Below, piece by piece: positions 46,946 to 59,365 of a DNA stretch of 64,000 bases. The notes under the pieces were generated by a model. That model ran no database searches. It had not been told where the DNA came from and saw only the letters and a list, made by a program, of their open reading frames with translations. The translations under genes were made by a program, and so were the position numbers. This DNA comes from Viscum album (Eukaryota; Streptophyta; Magnoliopsida; Santalales; Viscaceae), in assembly GCA_963277665.1 (NCBI GenBank), contig OY728153.1, forward strand, positions 273,456,250 to 273,520,249, given 5' to 3'. Position 1 is the stretch's first letter; the number at the start of each line of letters is the position of its first letter.

Positions 46946-49900
46946 TATTTTTTCCCTTTTATCTTACTGTTTTGGGACAATATACAGGAGACTAGGAATG
47001 TGTCGGTGCTTGGTAAATAGCCATGTCTGGGAATTATCAACCCATGTATGGGGAAAAGTCCAAGTGTCTAGGTATGCAATTTTTGTTTATGTTGTTCGTT
47101 GTTATAGTTGGTTATGATTTCACCTCGAGTGATTGGTGTACATTCTACTACTTACTAATTTATGGGATTTATTGTATTTTACCCTTGGTTTAATATGAAG
47201 AGGAAGTAACATTACATGAATCATTATAGGTTCATAGATATTCACATTTCATGCATATTTCATTCCATGTAGATTTCATTACTACTCTATTTGATATTTT
47301 TTTATGTGCCTTGTGTGTTTATTAGTATGCTCGTTATATACCATGTTAATTATTTTAGTAGCACACTTAGTTTTAATCCCACTTGGGTATTTCATAATAA
47401 TGCTTGTTTTTATTACATTATGTGTGATTTATTTAGTAGGTTTTCCTATAAAACATGGTTTTATGATCCTAGTGTTATGATTAACATGTTTATTCATGTA
47501 CCATGCTTGGGTGTTTCCCTACTTATGTAGTGACTTTCCATGTTTTTTTGGCATTATTATGTGGTTATTTAGAAAGTTCACCTATAATTTACTACTTTTA
47601 ATAGCATGAATTATTATAATTGTGATATAAAATTGGTTATTAAAGTCTTAGTGTCAACCTAAATGGTGTTTTCCTATATAGATTGATAGTGGAACCTTAA
47701 CTAACCAAACATGACATGTTTGATCCATAAACCATGGGTTGAAACATACTAGTTTCAATTAAATGGGATCCAATTTTTAATTTATAAAGTGTATGGGAAC
47801 TTTATAAATTGGGAAATGTTAACCCATATAATTGAACCATCATATAAGAGCTTGATATACCTTAAGACTGTGTAATATAAAAGTTGTTGAATTTTGACTT
47901 TTAAACGAATTGTTTGTCTTTATAAAGCCTTGTTACTCCCTTACCTAGGTAGGATGACCCCTATGAATAAGTTTATAAATGTACAACTGGACCCAAGTAG
48001 GTCAGTTGGGGCGTGTTTCTTATGAGGTAGACTTGACTTGACCCTAGTAGGTAGGTCATGGTAGTTTGTCCTTATGTGATAGAACCCACTAAGGGTGTTT
48101 TAAATCTTAATGTATAAAATCTTTTGGGTTTAATTTTTCTGGACTAAGAATGAATTTATGGGTCCATTTTAGGTTTCCTTTATTCTTTCATGACCAGTAC
48201 CCTTGTAGGTTTCCTTTCTTTTGATGTTCCATAGTGATTTACCCCATGGTGTATGTTTATGTTATACAGGAATAGTCATTTAAAGTGTCTACAACTGCTT
48301 ATATAGTGTTACATATAAACATATGGTGGGATATTACTTTACCATTTCCCTATTTAATTAATAATATACCTATTATCTACTCTTTAGATTTATTATTTAT
48401 GATGAATTAGTTAGCTAAAATGTCAATTACAACCAAAAGGGTGTTTTTCTCTATAGATTTCAATTGACATTTTTTTAACTAGGACAATTTTCAAATATTA
48501 TGAACAAATAAATGATTTTTAAAATGGATTTTATGAGATAAACTCCCTAAATATGGTAGGATGTTAGTTAAATAAATAATTATTGAAAGGAAGTTTGATA
48601 AAACTTGTTTGTGTGCCTTGTGAAATCTGCTAAATAAATACGCTAAGTATTGTTTTCTTTATAACTGGTACTCATTGTTTTAAAAACTAAGCCTTTAAAA
48701 TGTTTAAAAACCAAATGTAAATAAGTGAATCATATCAAATTAAATGTGTAAAGGTTTTTTTATCTATAACCGCCCTTGTAGGGGTAGTTTAAATGTATTT
48801 TTGAGTGTTGCCTATAAGCTTCTTATTCTTATATAGATTAAACCTAAAGGATAGGTGGTGGTTCCTGGTGACTTCTCCTTGGTGTGGACCATATTTAGGT
48901 TTTACATTTATGGTTTTGTAAGGGGCTTTCCCAAGATAGGTATCGCCATTAGATTTAAAGTTTCCATGATGCTTATGGTGAGTTTTAGACGTGTGGTACC
49001 GTTCAGGCATTGTTTTCCTAAGTAGGACTCATAGTCTAAAATGAAAACCTTTTCTTAATAGGTGTTCATTAGATATGTTGATCCTTGTTAAAGGTGTGAA
49101 CATCATATAATGCTCAGTTCTGGTGAGTTGTACATGCCTAGGGAATATTCGTCTTCTTAGTAGGTCATGTGACACTTCCATTTTCTTTATTTTTAGTGTT
49201 GCATGACTCGAGAGGTCATCAGCCTATTTTACAGTTTAATGGGTAGTACGAATCAGTGTTAGTTCTTCTTATGGGCTATCAGATACTAGGATGTGTAGGG
49301 ATGATAAGCCTATGGATAGTACCAAGGATGTTCTATTTCTCTTGTAAAATCTTAGGGTAGTATGCATTGATACATGCAATACCCATCGAGTTGCTAAATG
49401 GTATAATGAATCATATGAGTTAGGTGGTAATAGTTAAGGCCTTGAGCTATTATGCTATGTTCATGGGTCATATCTGGAGTAGAGTGACCTAGTCTTTAGA
49501 GAAATTCATACTTGTACCAATTCTTAGGATGATGTATAAAAATAATTACATGTTTTGATTAGTTGTTTGGTTGGTTTTGGCTTCTACACCTAATATTTTG
49601 GCATGCATGGATGTAACTATAGAGGATTTTCAGGCATACGTCTAAGGTTAAATATGTCCTAGTGTGCTTTTAAGTGGATAGTGTGTCCCTATTTCAAATT
49701 TAACACTTGATAAAGTGTGTTGTCCACCTCTAAGACCCATAGTTAGTGGTTAATGGAGTTTGTGATGTGGGATGAGTTCCCATTATTAGTAATCCAATGA
49801 TAAGGACACTCCTAAGGTGGGTATATTCACATCAAATAGATTTATCAAATCCTTCTAAGTATAATGAATACAACTGAGAAGGAATATTTTGAAAATGGCC

Positions 49901-50400
49901 AGCCTTTCTTTTGAATGCCCTTGAGGTTGGAAAGATTTCAAACATGTTTGTGCATGTGAGGTTGCATGATGATGGGATGGTTGGTTATGTATAAAACGTT
50001 TGAAAACACCATTATTAAGGGATTTACTTCAGTGGTTGTGCTTGAGAGGTCATAATATTACTTAGGGTGAAAGCCACCATGGTCATTAATGATGATTCAT
50101 CGGCATGTTCATCCAAGATTCTTCAAAAAGAGTCAACCAGTGATGGTTTGACTATCCTTTCTTTGATTAGTCGGTGACGGTTGTTTCAAAATCATATTGA
50201 GCACTTTTTCATTTATATAGTAGGAGTGTCTTGGGACCTTTTTGGAAATTCTTGGTATCCTATTGGTATACTCTTATGTTAGTGACGATCATATCCCCTA
50301 TCTTGATATCATTCAGGATACACTGAGAAAGTGTCAGTTATACACTGAGGTAAACTAAAAATTCCCTTTTGTTTAGATAAATAGACTCCATGGAAGTTTT
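46946..50400 (+). other. Internal region of the LARD-like element, left part, non-coding
   Basis: I see no gag, protease, RT or integrase motif on either strand and no frame longer than about 80 codons. The sequence is evenly AT-rich without obvious tandem repeats. Confidence 0.6.
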
Positions 50401-51189
50401 TATCACAACTTGACCCATTCTGGTGCTCGATCCGCAACTACCCCAAGCCCGCATCTATAGGCCAGGGGGTGGTGACAAGTGTCTAAGGCACAAAAAACTT
50501 AGGGAGGCCTTTTCCTAAGAACCTGTACACACACACATCCAACTCAATGAAAAAGTGTAGAGGGAAAGGAAAACAAGATACAACACTGTTATATATAAAC
50601 CACAAACATGCATCAACCTCTAATCATTACAAGTACAAAAATGTAAAATGGAAGGAAAAGGGGAATAATACATGCCCAACTAGAAAATTGTCACAACCTG
50701 ACAACAATTTAAAAGAAAAATATCTAAGAGAGACCCACCCCTGGATCCCAAGTTATGACCACCATACGCAGTCCAAGTACCCCGTATCCCTAAGCTCCTC
50801 TGAAGTTATGATCAACCTGTTTGTCGTCTGCATATGGAACGATATGTGTAGGAAAATCCCATGCAGGGGTGAATATAAAAATACTCATCAGGAAACCCCA
50901 AAAAGGTGAAGGGGGACAATAAGAGATACAACTGAAGAGGAAAGCTGTAGATAGAACAAGGTACAGTAAAAGAGTACAACTTGACCCAAGAAAATAGTAA
51001 AGTAAACTCATCCAAATGTAAGGAGCTAGAAATAGTGAGAAGCTAAACTTATCATCGAGTCTTTTCTACTTATATTAGGAGAGTAGACTCATCCAACCAT
51101 GAGAAGATAGACACAGAAATCAAGTGGCATACCCCGTATGTATTCGCCTCTACTGGAAGGAGAGTAAATAAAAACCAAGGAGTGGGTGT

Positions 51190-51225
<36 letters not shown>

Positions 51226-51549
51226 CTCAGTAAAAGATGACCAAATGAGAGAGGAAGGGTATCTCCATCTCACAGCTCAGCCCAAGAAAAGAGTCGCCAA
51301 TAGTTCTAGAAGTATCCATCATCGATGCTCAGTATCCCTCATGTCTGCCCTGAACATGAAATCCAAAGGGACTCAATCACCACACCTTGATACTATCCAC
51401 TTTGGGAAGCTTTGTCTCACCCATATAGTTTTAGATCATGTCACAAGAACACGTCTCAATGGGAAAAGCATCCCTCTTTCTCGTGATTCTAAAGGTACAT
51501 CAAAACATGTCTCATCACTAATTCACATAATCAAGAGGTCATTCCTCAA

Positions 51550-51885
51550 GGTTGAGGACCCATGCCTAGCCTAGCTAGAAGGTTACACTCTAGTGTCATC
51601 GAGGACCTATTCTCAGCCCAGCTAGAGGGTTCCACTCAGAATAGGTCAAGGACCCATGCTCATATTGACTAGAGGGTTCCACTCTAGTGTCACCGAGGAC
51701 CCATGCCCAGCCCAGTTGGAGGGTTTCACTCAAAATAGGTTGAGGAACCACACCCAGCCTGGATGGAGGTTTCCACTTGGAATAGGTCAAGGACCCATGC
51801 CCAGCCTGGCTAGAGGGTTCCACCCTAGTTTCATCGAGGACCCATGCCCAGCCCGACTGGAGGGTTCCACTTAGAATACTATAAT
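51550..51885 (-). repeat. 47-bp tandem array, seven units (3' LTR)
   Basis: On the plus strand GGACCCATGCC-like starts recur at 51556, 51603, 51651, 51697, 51744, 51791 and 51838. Units end in one of two variants, a CTAGTGTCATC type (A) or an AGAATAGGTCA type (B), in the order A B A B B A and then a B-like end unit. Confidence 0.85.
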
Positions 51886-52929
51886 GTCATCACCTGACCA
51901 CTGTTGTCATCAAGTGTCACTTTAGATAGGCGTTATTCCTGAAACATCAAGCATCTCTTTAGATAGGCATCGTTCTTGGAACATCTTGAATCATATCTAA
52001 AAATCCACTATGGAGGGAATCATCGCGTTCTACACGAAAAAACACTTAAGATATGCTAATCACAGGCCAAAATCCGAGTTCAGAAGAAGAAGATACTATA
52101 GGTAGAAGATTTGTAAAGCAGTACACATCACGTGTGGGTCCCACATGACATGTGACCCTGCCTCATCACCTGTCCATGCACCTATCCATACTCGGGTACC
52201 AAACTATGAACTAGTACCCTAGGTATTCCATTATATTCCCAAAGTACATGTCACATCTGGCCAAAAGGATGATAAGCACATGATTCTCGCCATTCTTCTA
52301 AAGGATAAAAATGTAACTTTACTGACTTTCCTCCTTAGATAGCCTTAGATAACCAAACGGATCATGTTGTCACGATATTTGTGTAAAAACGCATAGGATC
52401 GACTATTCATTCGCCCGAAATAGACTCCTAGTGAAGAAGTTGCATCTCTCAACAACATACACAAACAGTGATTCATGGAGACCACACCTCAATCCCAGAA
52501 CACATCATATGGATCACACCATTGCGATCATCATGGAAAAAAATTTGGGATCAACTATTTATTTGTCCAAAATGGACACCTAGTGAAAAAATCACATTTC
52601 ACCGCAAACACCCAAATCGGGCCTCATGGGGACCATGCCCCAATTTCAGTTTAAGCACCCAGAATTAGTCTTGAAACACCCACCTCAATTTTAGGGTTGT
52701 GATACCACTGACGGCGCATTGATCAGATGTCATATGCAGAAGTTATGGCGGGTCAAAGTTATAATAATAATAATATATTATTATTATTTGAGTTTTTTGG
52801 GATCCCAAGCCATAAAACTAAAATATAAAATTCTCAAACCAGCCTTAAAATGTCTTTCTTGATGATAGGAACACATTTTTATAGATGATGCGTCAAATAG
52901 AGGCCCGAATTAGCAGAAATAGTCCTTGG

Positions 52930-53230
52930 AAGTTTCCTCGACCCGACCCACATTGGCCCAGCCCGCTCCGGCTGGTCCGTTCTGCCCGGGCCAGCCCGCT
53001 CTAGCTGGCTCGGCCCATCTTCCCAGCTCACCACCCAGCCATGTGTCCTATCCCTCTGCATCGTGGTCTACCTCATCAAGTCTTTGGCCCGCACCGGTTG
53101 CGGCTCACGGCTCCCCATCACCTGTCGGCATTCGCAGCCCGCACATGCCCCCGCACTATCTGACTTCCCCGGTAGCCTCCTCTGGAGGATTCCACCTCAG
53201 CCTCACGGCCACCAGCCGCCACAGACCATC
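52930..53230 (-). other. GC-rich island in the LTR
   Basis: Repeats of GGCCCAGCCCGCTC-like text at 52960-53020. The matching island in the other LTR is at 60410-60760. Plus-strand open frames across both (52926-53381, 60503-60841) are proline- and serine-rich and are not conserved as proteins between the two copies. Confidence 0.6.
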
Positions 53231-53869
53231 GTGTGCTGGTGGTCCTTTTTGCGAACCACCAGTAACACTTCAGTGCTTGAAAACTAAAAATGAGACCAAA
53301 TCAGGGATCCTCAAGTCCCAATCTGTACATACATGGGATCCGCTCAAAAATCCGTCAATGTTTCAATGTGACAAAAAGTAGGTGCCACTTCCACTCACCA
53401 GCGTGCTTCCTTCGATTCCTGAAACTCAAAACTGAGCATAGATCTAGACTTATTAGATCATTAGCTTCACATATCTATGCTTCTCCCCACAATTCGTCGA
53501 TGTTTCTAAAAATAAAAAAAGTTGAAAATGAAGAACAGATGAAGAACATGAAGAATGAGCGATCTATAATTACAATGATCGATGGATGTGTTAGTTTGGC
53601 CATTGACAAACACAGACGAAGCAGATAAAATGATAAACGAGAAAATTCGACAACAAAAAAATCAATCTGTGAATTCATAATCTAAAAGAATAATCCTACC
53701 TATATTTTGGATCCGTTTTTGCCTTCTCCGTGCTCTAATCTACTTGGATCTGCAATCTCATCGTGATCCATCAAGGGTTCAATTTCAATTTTTCATCAAA
53801 ATGATAGGAGGAGCTCTTGTCATCCATGGAAGGAAATGAGCCAAACCCTTTCTCATTTCCTTAAACACC

Positions 53870-53877
53870 TATATATA
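53870..53877 (-). promoter_or_regulatory. Candidate LTR TATA box (3' LTR)
   Basis: TATATATA within the palindrome CCTATATATAGG. The counterpart in the 5' LTR is TATAAATA on the minus strand at 61381-61388. Confidence 0.45.
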
Positions 53878-54350
53878 GGATTTTTATAAAACACCTGTAA
53901 ATGGTCATGAGATATGAACATCATGCACCCTCTCACTTTAGGTCACGGTTAGGTAAAACACTATATTACTAACCCAACGGTGGTCTTATATTTCCAATAT
54001 GAGTCCCTGTTCAAAAGTTATTCTAAGTAGCATCCAAATAAAATAATTTTATTTATGGTTACATCCTCGATAACTTTTTCTGTGGATGTCATGTGTTAGA
54101 AAATGTTATACCCTACTTAGGGTAGATGCCACATTTTAGACTCAACCACGGCCTCCGATTTCTTATTCGAGCTTACATTTAAGAGATATCATGTCTTCAT
54201 TGCGTGCATAGTATAAAATATACTTAATATTTTTTCAAAATTTATTCTGGGCACTCCAGGCCTCGGAATTTCATGTCTTATTAGTGCCTAGATCTCGAAA
54301 TCTATGTAGAAATATTCCAAAGTCTTACAAGGAAAAATCAGGTCTCTACA

Positions 54351-54366
54351 TCATTCCCTCCTTCAA
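54351..54366 (-). other. Polypurine tract (minus strand)
   Basis: On the minus strand GAAGGAGGGAATGA ends directly before the TGTAGAGACC start of the 3' LTR. Confidence 0.7.
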
Positions 54367-54399
54367 TTTTTTTGTCCCTGAAAAGCAATACTAGAGAAA

Positions 54400-55150
54400 A
54401 AAAATTGGGATAATGATCTCGCACCTTGCTCTCCTACTCCTAGAAACTCTCCTACACATTTATATGTTGTCACGACATGAAAACCAAGGGGATGGTTCAT
54501 CCTCATAATGTCTTCTCCTGTCGATGACATGCGTAGGATCATGCACATATCTCCTTAGTTGTGACACATGGTAGATGTCAAGCACCCACTTTAGATGTGG
54601 GGGTTGGGAAAGGCGGTAGGAAACATCTCCATCCCTCTACATGATATCTAATTACCCAAATAACCTTGGGGATAACTTGACTTTCCAGCCAAAAACCAAC
54701 ACGCAAGCCCTAATCATATCCTCCAACACCTGGATTGTGCGCTCGGTTTTCCCATCAGTCTGGGGGGAAAGGTTGTATTCATCTACATCTGGGTCCCAAA
54801 TGCCTCCAGTAGGCCTCTCCACAATCATGATGTAAAGCATGCATCACAATAAGAGACAAATGTCGAGTGCATCCATGAAGGCGGGTGATCTCCCATACGC
54901 ACAACTGTCCCAAACACTCCACCGAACTTTGGTCCTTGGTCAAAAGGAAGTGTGCCGGCTTCATCATTCATTATACTATTACCCAAATGGAATTATGGAC
55001 CTTCACTATGCATGGAAGTCTAGTGATAAATTCCATGGATATGTCATCTCGTTTTCACTCTGGGATTTCAATAGGCTGCAACAACCTTCCGGAACCTAGT
55101 GCTCAGCCTTCACCTGCTGATAGGTGAGGCATCATGAAATGAACTAAGAT
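54400..55150 (-). pseudogene. pol: Minus-strand gypsy integrase, broken
   Basis: On the minus strand the piece at 54967-54840 reads KPAHFLLTKDQSSVE and EITRLHG, a segment of the integrase core next to the first catalytic Asp. At 54760-54665 follows SPQTDGKTERTIQVLEDMIR, which includes the third catalytic residue (Glu in KTERT). Between them the stretch with the second Asp is degenerate. Further on, at 54575-54400, IYHVSQLRRYVHDPTHVID and HYEDEPSPW resemble the C-terminal part of plant gypsy integrases. The frames differ, so several indels are present. No chromodomain could be recognised. Confidence 0.7.
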
Positions 55151-55534
55151 ACACTTCATCTCATTCCAGACCTCAAAAACTACTGCTTAAGGGTACATCC
55201 TTCCTACACTGGGATGTTCAGCTATGGGAGAATTGTGGAACTATCGCATTGCCTCCTCCTGCATCACAACTATAACCACAGTTTATCCCTTTAACAAGGT
55301 ATAATGATTCCCTCATTTAGAATATTCATCTAGTGTGTCACATGTGGATATATGAGTCACGAAAGATCTCTCAATCGATTTCTCATAGCTAGGAACCTCT
55401 CACATGATCAAGAAGCGAAGGAGTCAACACCATTGACTGAAGAAAAACTTTACCTTCCTGCTCTATTAGGGTCAGTTGTAGGGAAGATAACTTCTCTAAA
55501 AATTCCCATACTAGGTGATCTTGGGACTTCCTAC

Positions 55535-55720
55535 TAAGGGAATCTGCTACAACATTTCCCTTTCCCGGAGTATAAACTATCTTGAAGTCATATTCCTACA
55601 AGAAATCCAACCGACATAATCGCATTAGGTTCATGTCTCTCTGAGTGAAGACGGTCCTAAGACTCTATTGGTCTATACAAACCACAAGGCGTTCTTTTGA
55701 AAGGTAGTGTATCCAAATCC
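55535..55720 (-). pseudogene. pol: Minus-strand gypsy RNase H, C-terminal remnant
   Basis: On the minus strand the segment at 55690-55535 reads LRTVFTQRDMNLMRLCRL, then YDFKIVYTPGKGNVVADSLS, the usual end of gypsy RNase H. The upstream acidic motifs and the whole RT are not found; LTR-like DNA stands there instead. Confidence 0.7.
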
Positions 55721-55859
55721 CCAGGAAAAATACTACTACTACTAGAACTAATTAGTGAGTCATGTAGTTTTACTCATGGGGTCTCCATCACCTTGACCTG
55801 TACTTGATAATTATTGTATCAATGTTGACTTTGAGCATGCAAAGGTACCAACGAATAGG

Positions 55860-56240
55860 GAAGGTGAGTAAACTCATCCAACTGCAAGAATCTAGACATA
55901 GAAAGAACATGGAATACCCCATGCATCTTTGCTTCTATTGTAAGGAGATTAATTCCTAAACTAGGAATTCTTCCATACCCACGAAGTGGAATTCCAAGAA
56001 AAATGAGTTCAAGCAGAAAAACTCCACCAGCAATGCCAGGACCTACTCTGACACTCCACTACACAACCCCTACCATGAATGCACAAGCTAGAAGGACTCA
56101 TCTACCAAACCTTGATATTATCCACTTTGGGTGGAACTGACTCACACCCACAGTTTTTATCGCATCACAAAAACGTGTCTCAGTGGGGGAAGGACCCCCT
56201 TCCTTGGGCATTCAAATCTACGTCGAACAACACCAAAACG
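55860..56240 (-). repeat. LTR-like fragment within the internal region
   Basis: GTAAACTCATCCAACTGCAA near 55867 and the GAATCTAGACA...AATACCCCATGC stretch after it match 58474-58612 of the right LTR. ACCTTGATATTATCCACTTTGGG near 56109 (given only as start and end: ACCTTGATATTATCC to CTTTGGG) matches 51383-51405. Plus-strand frames at 56079-56395 lie in it and are not genes. It takes the place where protease and RT should be. Confidence 0.6.
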
Positions 56241-56849
56241 AGGTTACACCAATGCCCTACATCACCCTAATAAAAACCCAAGAAAGAATCAGGGAGAAAA
56301 GAGTACCTCACACAGTTTCTAACAAGTTATACCCTAAAAGTAAAAAAGAGACACAGAGCGTACCTATTATTATCTCACACACTGCAGGATTGTAGATATC
56401 TATAGCATGCAGCTGCCCGCAGCCCCAGCCACCAACTCCTGGAGCCTGATGTGGGCCACCTGGTAGTGGTGGAAGGATCTCATAGTGTCATCCAATAATA
56501 TTTATTCCTGCTCCTCTTCCAGCAATGCCTCCCTGGGGACCACCCTATCCTCACCTAGGAGATCCCTGATCATGACACCATCTCTTCTCTGGAGGTCCAT
56601 CTACCATCTGCATGGAAAGATCGACATGTATGGTCAGACAATATCATGCCATGTAACCTCATCCTTCACAAGAATATAACAAACCCTCCCTGTCCTGACC
56701 TAGTGTTCTACATTTTACCAAACTAATTTCCTAAGTCTGATCATGGGGAATCCTCCTATATTGAGGCCCTTCCAACCGATGTCTTCTAGCTATCACAGAT
56801 GTCTCAGCTCTGTTGCATCCACTACCAGAACTGGAAAACTGGAATTACA

Positions 56850-57840
56850 CTAACAGAAAGCTATCTCTCACAAATGTCTTCTCCAGCACTCCATTATAGG
56901 TTGGGATGAAAAATAGTACTATTTTGGTGTGGATATCTCTACGGAGTCTATGCTCAGAAGTAGTCGTCGTGGGTCATGTTTAGAGAGTAGCATGTAAGGT
57001 CAATAAACCTAGTCGCATACTTTTCCACCATCATCCCTACCTATTGAATCTCCAAAAGCTCCTGAATCCATATGGATCATAAGAAGGAGGGGTAGTACTC
57101 CTCGTGGAATAGATACTAGAAGTTATCCCACGAGAGTACCGACTCATCATGCATCTGAGTAACAAGACTCTACCAACACCCAGTTTCTCTGTGGAAAATA
57201 CTGGTTACTAAATCCACCATCTGATCCATTGGTGTCTGAACAACCCTGAAGAGGTATACCACTAACTTTAGCCAATATTTTTCTACCTGAGGATATGGAT
57301 CATTATGAAACCTCAGTGGTCTCTGACGTTGGAACTCACAGAGTGCGCTCAACCTATGCACATCCTCAGCCTTCTCTACTGGGACTAACTACCACTCAAC
57401 AGGTGGAGGTGCTGTTACCTGACCACCTGGAGGAAGGGGGATCATATTATGGACCCTGAACTGAGTCCTCATTTCTCCCAGGGTCATAACCATGAACCGG
57501 AGCCGGTATCCTAGCTGGATGTCATCATGAAGGCATCCTAAATATTATCAAGGAGTATCATAGTCGGATGATCATATATATATATCAACAACAATGGGGA
57601 GCTAACTCAAGAAGTACAGTGAAAGACTCAATCCTATATGATGCATGTACCAAAGTTCCTTGAAAAAATTTTCTTAGGATACCGAGTTGATAAACGGATA
57701 ATCAGAGTCCTGGTGAATGGATACATTGGTAGTTGCACCATCACTGGACTCCCTGGCCTGAGAGCCACTCTCAAGACATGTTGACATTGTTTCCCTGAAC
57801 CCAACCAAGACATTTTTAGGGAAACATTCAAACAACATAC
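56850..57840 (-). pseudogene. gag: Minus-strand gypsy gag, broken
   Basis: On the minus strand the start region lies near 57835 (MLFECFPKN). A better conserved stretch at 57361-57170 reads LCEFQRQRPLRFHNDPYPQV and WLKLVVYLFRVVQTPMDQMV, a standard gypsy gag core. LSWDNF near 57130 and the GMMVEKYATRFIDLTCYSLN stretch near 57045-56985 complete it. Stops and shifts are frequent; a zinc knuckle was not found, and sequence from 56850 to 56400 has no clear assignment. Confidence 0.75.
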
Positions 57841-57851
57841 TAAGGGTAAAA

Positions 57852-57866
57852 CCACCTCTAATACCA
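57852..57866 (-). other. Primer binding site, tRNA-iMet type (minus strand)
   Basis: The minus strand reads TGGTATTAGAGGTGG three bases after the LTR end; 10 of the first 12 bases match the usual site. Confidence 0.75.
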
Positions 57867-58668
57867 CTTTTTTAGGACCTAACCCATATCGAGGCTCAAG
57901 CCACAACTACCCCAAGCTAGCCTCCATAGGCCAGGGGGTGGCGACAAGCGTCGAAGGCACAACAAACTCGGAGAGGCATTTTCCTAAGAACCTGTAAACA
58001 CTCACACAACCAACTCAATGAAAAAGTGCAGAGGGAAAGAAAAATATGATACAAAATTGCTATATATAAACCAAAAACTTGCATCAACCTCTAATCAGTC
58101 AAAGTATAGAAATGTAAACTAAAAGGAAAAGGGAAAAAATATGTGCCCAACCAGAAAAGTGTAACAACCTAACAAAAAATAAAAAGTAAAATAGCTTAGA
58201 GATCCCCACTCCTAGATCTCAGGATACGACCACCATACATGGTTTAAGCACCCTGTATCACTAAGCTTCTATAAAGTCACGATCAACCTATCTGTCATCT
58301 TCATATGGAATGATACATGCGGGAAAATCCCATGCTTGGGTGAGTATAAAAATACTCAGTTGGATGCCTCGAAAAGGTAAAGGAGGATTAGTAAGAGATA
58401 CAACTAAAGAGGAAAGAAGTAGATATAATAAGGTACAATAAAAGAGTATAGCTCGACCCAAGAAAAGAGTGAAGTAAACTCATCCAAATGCAAGGAGATA
58501 TAAAAAGTGAGAATTTGAACTTCTTTTCAAGTCTTTTCTACCTATAGTAGGAGAGTAGACTCGTACAACCATGAGAATCTAGACACGGAAAGCATGTGGC
58601 ATACCCCATGCATATTCACTTCTCCTGGAAGGAGAGTAACTAAAACCCAAGGAGGGGTGCTAAAATAG

Positions 58669-58703
<35 letters not shown>

Positions 58704-59024
58704 TCAGTCAAAGAATCCCAAACTAGAGAGTAAGGGGATATCCATCTCACAACTCAGCCCAGGAAAAGAGTCACTAACGGTTCCAGAAGTATCCATCATC
58801 GATTCCCAGCATACCTCGTGTCTTCCTTGAACAAGCAAGTCAAAGGGAATCAATCACCACACCTTGATACTATTTGCTTTGGGTAGATCTATCTTGGCCA
58901 CACGATTTTAGGTCACATCACAAGGGTGTGTCTTGGTGGTAAAAGTGTCCCTATTTCTCATGAGTCTAAAGGTACATCAAAACATGTCTTGTCACTGATA
59001 CACAAAGTCAAGAGGTTGTGCCTT

Positions 59025-59365
59025 AATATGGAGGACTCATGCCCATCCCAACTGGATTATTCCACAATAGTGTCATCAAGGACCCATGATCATCCCAACT
59101 AGAGGGTTCCACTTGGAATAGGTCAAGGACCCATGCCTAGCTTGGTTGGAGGGTTCCGCTCTAGAGTCATTGAGGACCCATGCCCATCCCGGCTGAGGGT
59201 TACACCCTAGTGTCATTGAGGACCCATGCCCAGCCCAGCTAGAGGGTTCCACTCAAAATAGGTCGAGCAACAATGCCCAGCCTAGATGGAGGGTTCTAAT
59301 TTAGTGTCATCAAGGACCTATTCCCATCCTGGCTAGAGGTTTCCACTCAGAATACTTTGATGTCA
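59025..59365 (-). repeat. 47-bp tandem array, seven units (5' LTR)
   Basis: Same unit as 51550-51885, again seven copies. Unit ends are in the order A B A A B A and a final B-like unit, so the order differs from the other LTR at unit four and five. Confidence 0.8.

Larger units (their letters stand above)
50401..54350 (-). repeat. Minus-strand gypsy 3' LTR
   Basis: On the minus strand it starts TGTAGAGACCTG at 54350 and ends near 50401. It contains an (AT)n run at 51199-51225, a 47-bp tandem array, a GC-rich island at about 52930-53230 and a TATA-like palindrome at 53868-53879. Open frames such as 52926-53381 and 51182-51574 match no domain that I recognise. Confidence 0.8.

Noticed and set aside
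51596..51874. Periodic frames on both strands in the 47-bp array
   Set aside because: A repeat unit without stops gives open frames automatically; no gene is implied.
52926..53381. Pro/Ser-rich frame, with a similar one at 60503-60841
   Set aside because: Both arise from the GC-rich LTR island. The frames are not conserved as proteins between the two LTR copies.
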